Assembly (NCBI GenBank): GCA_031127185.1 | Contig: JARIET010000111.1 | Coordinates: 1-8,699, forward strand | Origin: Gemmatimonadota bacterium | Lineage (GTDB): Bacteria; Gemmatimonadota; Gemmatimonadetes; Gemmatimonadales; Gemmatimonadaceae | Reading direction: 5' to 3' | DNA: 8,699 nucleotides | Part shown: positions 6,768 through 8,699 of the stretch, in pieces | Layout of the letters: each line of letters begins with the position of its first letter | Numbering within the stretch: the first letter of the stretch is position 1 | The notes under the pieces: model-generated | What the model saw: the letters and a program-made list of their open reading frames with translations, nothing else | Databases searched by the model: none | What the model was told of the DNA's origin: nothing | Position numbers and translations under genes: made by a program

Positions 6768-7391
6768 CTAGTAGCTGCCGGCCGACATCTCGACCACGGC
6801 CGAGCGAATCCTCGGCACAATCTCGCGGTGGGCGACGGCGTCATTGATCAGGGTCAGGTCGGTCTCGCCGCGGGCGGGCTGCATGCGGGCCACCTGCGCG
6901 AGGGTGAGTTCCAGGTCGAGCAGGAGCGTTTGCATCTGTGGATCTGCAGCCGCCGGCGAGTCGAGCAACAGGCGCACGTTGCCGAGGAGCCGCTGGGCCT
7001 GGTCGCTTACCTGAAGCGTGTTCACGCTGCGCGAGTCGGGTGAACGAAGCGCGGCCAGGAGCACGGCACTGCGGCCAAGTACTTCTTCGGTGGTACGCGC
7101 GTACGGACTGGCCACGTTACTGACCTGGGATTCTGTTGCGGCCGCCATCGTTGCGGTTGGTGCAATGGATGTGCTCCAGCGACCGCCGAAAATGCCAATC
7201 ACGAGCGACGCCGCGGCGAGCATGCCCGCGAACCGCCAGTCGAGCGTGCGATGTGTGTTACCCGTCTGGATGCGAGGAGCAAAGGCCTCAGCTTCCACGG
7301 CCTGCCAGATCGCCTCGACAGCAGGCGCTGGTGGCACGCGATAGCTCGTACGCACATCCTCGAGCAGTTGGTCCAGTTTGTGGTCTTCCAT
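6768..7391 (-). CDS. Single-pass membrane protein, probable anti-sigma factor of the adjacent ECF sigma
   Basis: This 207-residue protein has a cytoplasmic N-terminus (1-52), one membrane helix (about 53-70, FAGMLAAASLVIGIFGG) and a periplasmic domain of about 135 residues. The outer part is mostly helical, and its final 75 residues (LLDLELTLAQVARM, then HREIVPRIRSAVVEM) look like a conserved helical bundle. The anti-sigma assignment rests on topology and context: its ATG follows the sigma TAA with no base between, and the ribosome-binding site lies inside the sigma gene. The classic zinc motif (HxxxCxxC) is absent and the whole protein has no cysteine, so a thiol/zinc redox switch is excluded. 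The cytoplasmic part is also shorter than a typical anti-sigma domain. An accessory membrane protein of the sigma operon is the main alternative. Release could work by periplasmic proteolysis, as for RseA, but nothing in the sequence shows this directly. Confidence 0.78.
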   Translation of the reverse strand: MEDHKLDQLLEDVRTSYRVPPAPAVEAIWQAVEAEAFAPRIQTGNTHRTLDWRFAGMLAAASLVIGIFGGRWSTSIAPTATMAAATESQVSNVASPYARTTEEVLGRSAVLLAALRSPDSRSVNTLQVSDQAQRLLGNVRLLLDSPAAADPQMQTLLLDLELTLAQVARMQPARGETDLTLINDAVAHREIVPRIRSAVVEMSAGSY

Positions 7392-8015
7392 TTACGCTTG
7401 CTCCTTCTCGGTGTTTCTTAGGTCTGTCATGTGCGGTGCCAATGCTTTCTTCAATCGTGCCCGTGCATCGAACACACGTGCCTTGCTCGTGCCTTCTGCG
7501 ATGCCGAGCATCTCGCCGATCTCCTTGTGCGAGAAGCCTTCGATCGTGTGCATCACCAGCGCCACGCGACTGCCTTCGGGGAGCGCGTCGATCGCCTCCC
7601 GCAGCCGGTCGCGCAAATCCGGCTCCAACTCTCCCGCGTCGTGCTCGTGGTGAAAGGCTTCATCGAGATCGGTCTCACGCTGCCGGAACTTCTTCACCTT
7701 CCGCATCGCATTCAGCGATACCGTCAGCGCCACGCGATGCACCCAGGTGCTGAACGCCGAATCCCCACGAAACTGGTCGAGCCGGCGAAACACCTGCACG
7801 AACACGTCCTGCGTGAGATCGTCTGCCTGGTCCGCGTCCCCGCAGATGCGATAGGCGATTCGGTGCACCCGCTCGACGTGCGCGTCATACAGCTCGCGCG
7901 CGGCTGTCCTGTCGCCCTTCGCCGCTTCGGCGATCAACGTCCGCTCATCTCTCACGGTCGCCGATCCGGTGGGGGGCACGGCTTTCAGCACTTGTAGCAT
8001 CGGTCTCACTGGCAT
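7392..8015 (-). CDS. ECF-family RNA polymerase sigma factor (RpoE/SigW-like)
   Basis: This 207-residue alternative sigma factor would direct core RNA polymerase to a dedicated set of promoters. Region 2 spans about 41-107, with the core-binding and -10-recognition stretch DDLTQDVFVQVFRRLDQF followed by FSTWVHRVALTVSLNAMRK. A charged linker (108-133, rich in His, Asp and Glu) leads to region 4 at about 136-190, including ALPEGSRVALVMHTIEGFSHKEIGEMLGI and the recognition helix GTSKARVFDARARL, which binds the -35 element. Both domains are complete and no C-terminal extension is present. The membrane protein encoded immediately downstream is the likely anti-sigma factor. The start is uncertain. 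ATG at 8015 and ATG at 8000 both fit the frame. Neither has a strong ribosome-binding site; 8000 has only GTGAG 4 bases before it. Region 2 is unaffected. Autoregulation through the upstream non-coding region is typical of the family but is inferred here. Confidence 0.95.
   Translation of the reverse strand: MPVRPMLQVLKAVPPTGSATVRDERTLIAEAAKGDRTAARELYDAHVERVHRIAYRICGDADQADDLTQDVFVQVFRRLDQFRGDSAFSTWVHRVALTVSLNAMRKVKKFRQRETDLDEAFHHEHDAGELEPDLRDRLREAIDALPEGSRVALVMHTIEGFSHKEIGEMLGIAEGTSKARVFDARARLKKALAPHMTDLRNTEKEQA
7401..7406 (-). promoter_or_regulatory. Shine-Dalgarno of the anti-sigma gene, inside the sigma coding end
   Basis: The minus strand reads AAGGAG within the last codons of the sigma gene, 9 bases before the ATG at 7391-7389, which follows the sigma TAA with no gap (TAAATG). 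This strong site beside abutting stop and start codons indicates coupled translation, which would keep the two proteins near a fixed ratio. Confidence 0.85.
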
Positions 8016-8115
8016 TCGACACAGGGTGCCCGGAATACGTTGGGGGTGGCGACCTTACGGCCCGCCCACCCCCTGTTGTGTCACCAAATTGGCGGTTATC
8101 GACGCCCGAACGGGC
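8016..8115 (-). promoter_or_regulatory. Probable control region of the sigma operon
   Basis: This is the longest non-coding stretch in the window and the only plausible place for the main promoter of the sigma operon. On the minus strand an AT-richer patch, CCAATTTGGTGACAC (8079-8093), contains a CCAA-T-TTGG inverted repeat and a TGACA that could be part of a -35 element. CGTAAG (8055-8060) follows about 18 bases later at -10 distance. I cannot identify a confident -10/-35 pair of a known class. The inverted repeat at 8042-8073 overlaps this stretch. Confidence 0.45.
8042..8073. repeat. Inverted repeat in the leader/promoter of the sigma gene
   Basis: On the plus strand GGGGGTGGCG (8042-8051) faces CGCCCACCCCC (8063-8073). 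Eight base pairs are perfect, then there is one bulged C and two more pairs, enclosing an 11-base loop. It ends 26 bases before the sigma ATG. No T-run follows on the minus strand, so it does not look like an intrinsic terminator. It could be an operator or an RNA hairpin in the 5' leader. The G-run arms are low-complexity, so chance cannot be excluded. Confidence 0.5.
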
Positions 8116-8553
8116 CTATTCCGGCTCGGAATAGAGCTTTCCGCCCACCCAGGCCGCTGCCAGCATGTTCACGAGCGCGACCAGCCCGCTCAGGGCAAAG
8201 GTCGCTCCGGAGTAGATGCCCATCAGGTAGAAGAACGACCACATCAGGGTCGTCAGGAGCCAGGCGGCAAGGCCCGCTCTGATGGCCGTGGCCGGCCCGG
8301 GCCCGAACCGTGGACGGATCGCGGCGTAAAGCCAAACCAGCAGTAGCCCCAGCGCGAAGTCGATTGCCACAAACACCGCAATCAACCCCGGGCGATTGAG
8401 AGCGTCCCAGAGAATGGGGTTCACCGCGAGCAGGTCGTTCTGCGTGCGGCCGCCGAGGACGAACATGTTCGACGCGAAATCGATCACGTTCAGCACGAGG
8501 CCGGCGGCGAGGCCGGGGATCAGGACGCGCTTGGCGTTGATAGCGGTGTTCAC
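8116..8553 (-). CDS. Small four-helix integral membrane protein of unknown function
   Basis: I do not recognise a named family. From GTG at 8553 the product is 145 residues with four hydrophobic segments at about 6-28, 53-75, 84-103 and 107-127. A loop after helix 1 reads GGRTQNDLLAVNP, and a basic loop (RPRFGPG) follows helix 2. The C-terminus is short and polar (GGKLYSEPE). No metal-binding, catalytic or transporter signature is visible. The frame stays open upstream to 8679, but that part reads as the wrong frame of the neighbouring gene and holds no other usable start beyond it. GTG at 8553 lies 40 bp after that gene's stop, with GAAGG unusually close to the start. A roughly 60-bp longer form cannot start at ATG, GTG or TTG. 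The coding call is solid; start and function are not. Confidence 0.75.
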   Translation of the reverse strand: MNTAINAKRVLIPGLAAGLVLNVIDFASNMFVLGGRTQNDLLAVNPILWDALNRPGLIAVFVAIDFALGLLLVWLYAAIRPRFGPGPATAIRAGLAAWLLTTLMWSFFYLMGIYSGATFALSGLVALVNMLAAAWVGGKLYSEPE

Positions 8554-8593
8554 ACCTTCAATTGTGCTGCGCGACCGCGCGAGCGGAAGGCCG

Positions 8594-8699
8594 CTACTTC
8601 TTCGGCTGTTCCACCGCGCCCAGCTTGGCCAGCCGCGCCTTGGCTTCGGCCACCCGAGGCTGAAGCTCTGGATCAGCATTCTTCCAGCGGTCCACGACC
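8594..8699 (-). CDS. 3' end of a gene cut by the window edge, TPR-like helical tail
   Basis: The last 34 residues of an open frame run from the right edge to TAG at 8596-8594. The peptide is helical and charged (DRWKNADPELQPRVAEAKAR, then LAKL and a short tail ending QPKK). A WKxADPELQPRVxEAxxRL pattern is one I associate with the closing helix of TPR-containing proteins, including kinase- or transcription-regulator-linked TPR proteins in Gemmatimonadota. That association is from memory. The frame was chosen because its composition is far more protein-like than the overlapping Arg/Trp/Ser-rich frame. The rest of the gene, and so its function, lies outside the window. Confidence 0.6.
   Translation of the reverse strand, partial: VVDRWKNADPELQPRVAEAKARLAKLGAVEQPKK

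Noticed and set aside
7431..7997. 188-codon plus-strand frame opposite the sigma factor
   Set aside because: Fully antisense to a complete ECF sigma factor and without recognisable features.
8104..8115. GCCCG/CGGGC hairpin next to the stop of the membrane-protein gene as a terminator
   Set aside because: Five base pairs around a two-base centre with no T-run, too weak to call in GC-rich sequence.
8569..8580. GCGCG/CGCGC hairpin in the gap before the membrane-protein gene
   Set aside because: Short, low-complexity and without a T-run; expected by chance at this base composition.
8554..8679. N-terminal extension of the four-helix membrane protein up to ATG 8679
   Set aside because: The extra 42 residues are Arg/Ser/Trp-rich and overlap a better coding frame that ends at 8594; they read as an out-of-frame shadow.

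Overview
The window is 8.7 kb of GC-rich bacterial chromosome in which every gene I can support lies on the minus strand. Reading therefore runs from the right edge to the left. Three features suggest a member of the Gemmatimonadota: the GC-rich codon use, a secreted carboxypeptidase-regulatory/TonB-plug hybrid protein, and an ECF sigma factor followed by a zinc-free membrane anti-sigma factor and HEAT-repeat exported proteins. This placement rests on remembered family architecture, not on a search.

Right to left: the 3' tail of a gene that runs off the edge (8594-8699); a small four-helix membrane protein (8116-8553); about 100 bp of non-coding DNA with an inverted repeat, the likely control region (8016-8115); an ECF sigma factor (7392-8015) joined without a gap to a single-pass membrane anti-sigma factor (6768-7391); a 603-residue exported protein with a Pro/Ala-rich linker, an 11-residue-repeat coiled coil, a TPR-like segment and nine HEAT repeats (4905-6716); a second, smaller exported HEAT-repeat protein related to it (3742-4869); a cytoplasmic flavin amine oxidase of the monomeric sarcosine oxidase/SolA family (2551-3684); and an 827-residue secreted protein with carboxypeptidase-regulatory-like domains and a TonB-receptor plug-like end but no beta-barrel (71-2554), whose GTG start overlaps the oxidase stop.

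From the sigma factor leftwards the gaps are 0, 51, 35, 57 and -4 bp and no strong terminator separates the genes, so all six may be one transcript. The first four (sigma, anti-sigma, two HEAT proteins) make the most coherent unit. My working model is an envelope-responsive sigma switch: the anti-sigma factor has a long periplasmic domain with no zinc motif, and the HEAT proteins it is transcribed with are exported scaffolds that could act as its sensors or outputs. The oxidase and the plug protein may be operon passengers or regulon members.

I saw no tRNA, rRNA, CRISPR array, insertion sequence, attachment site or replication origin.
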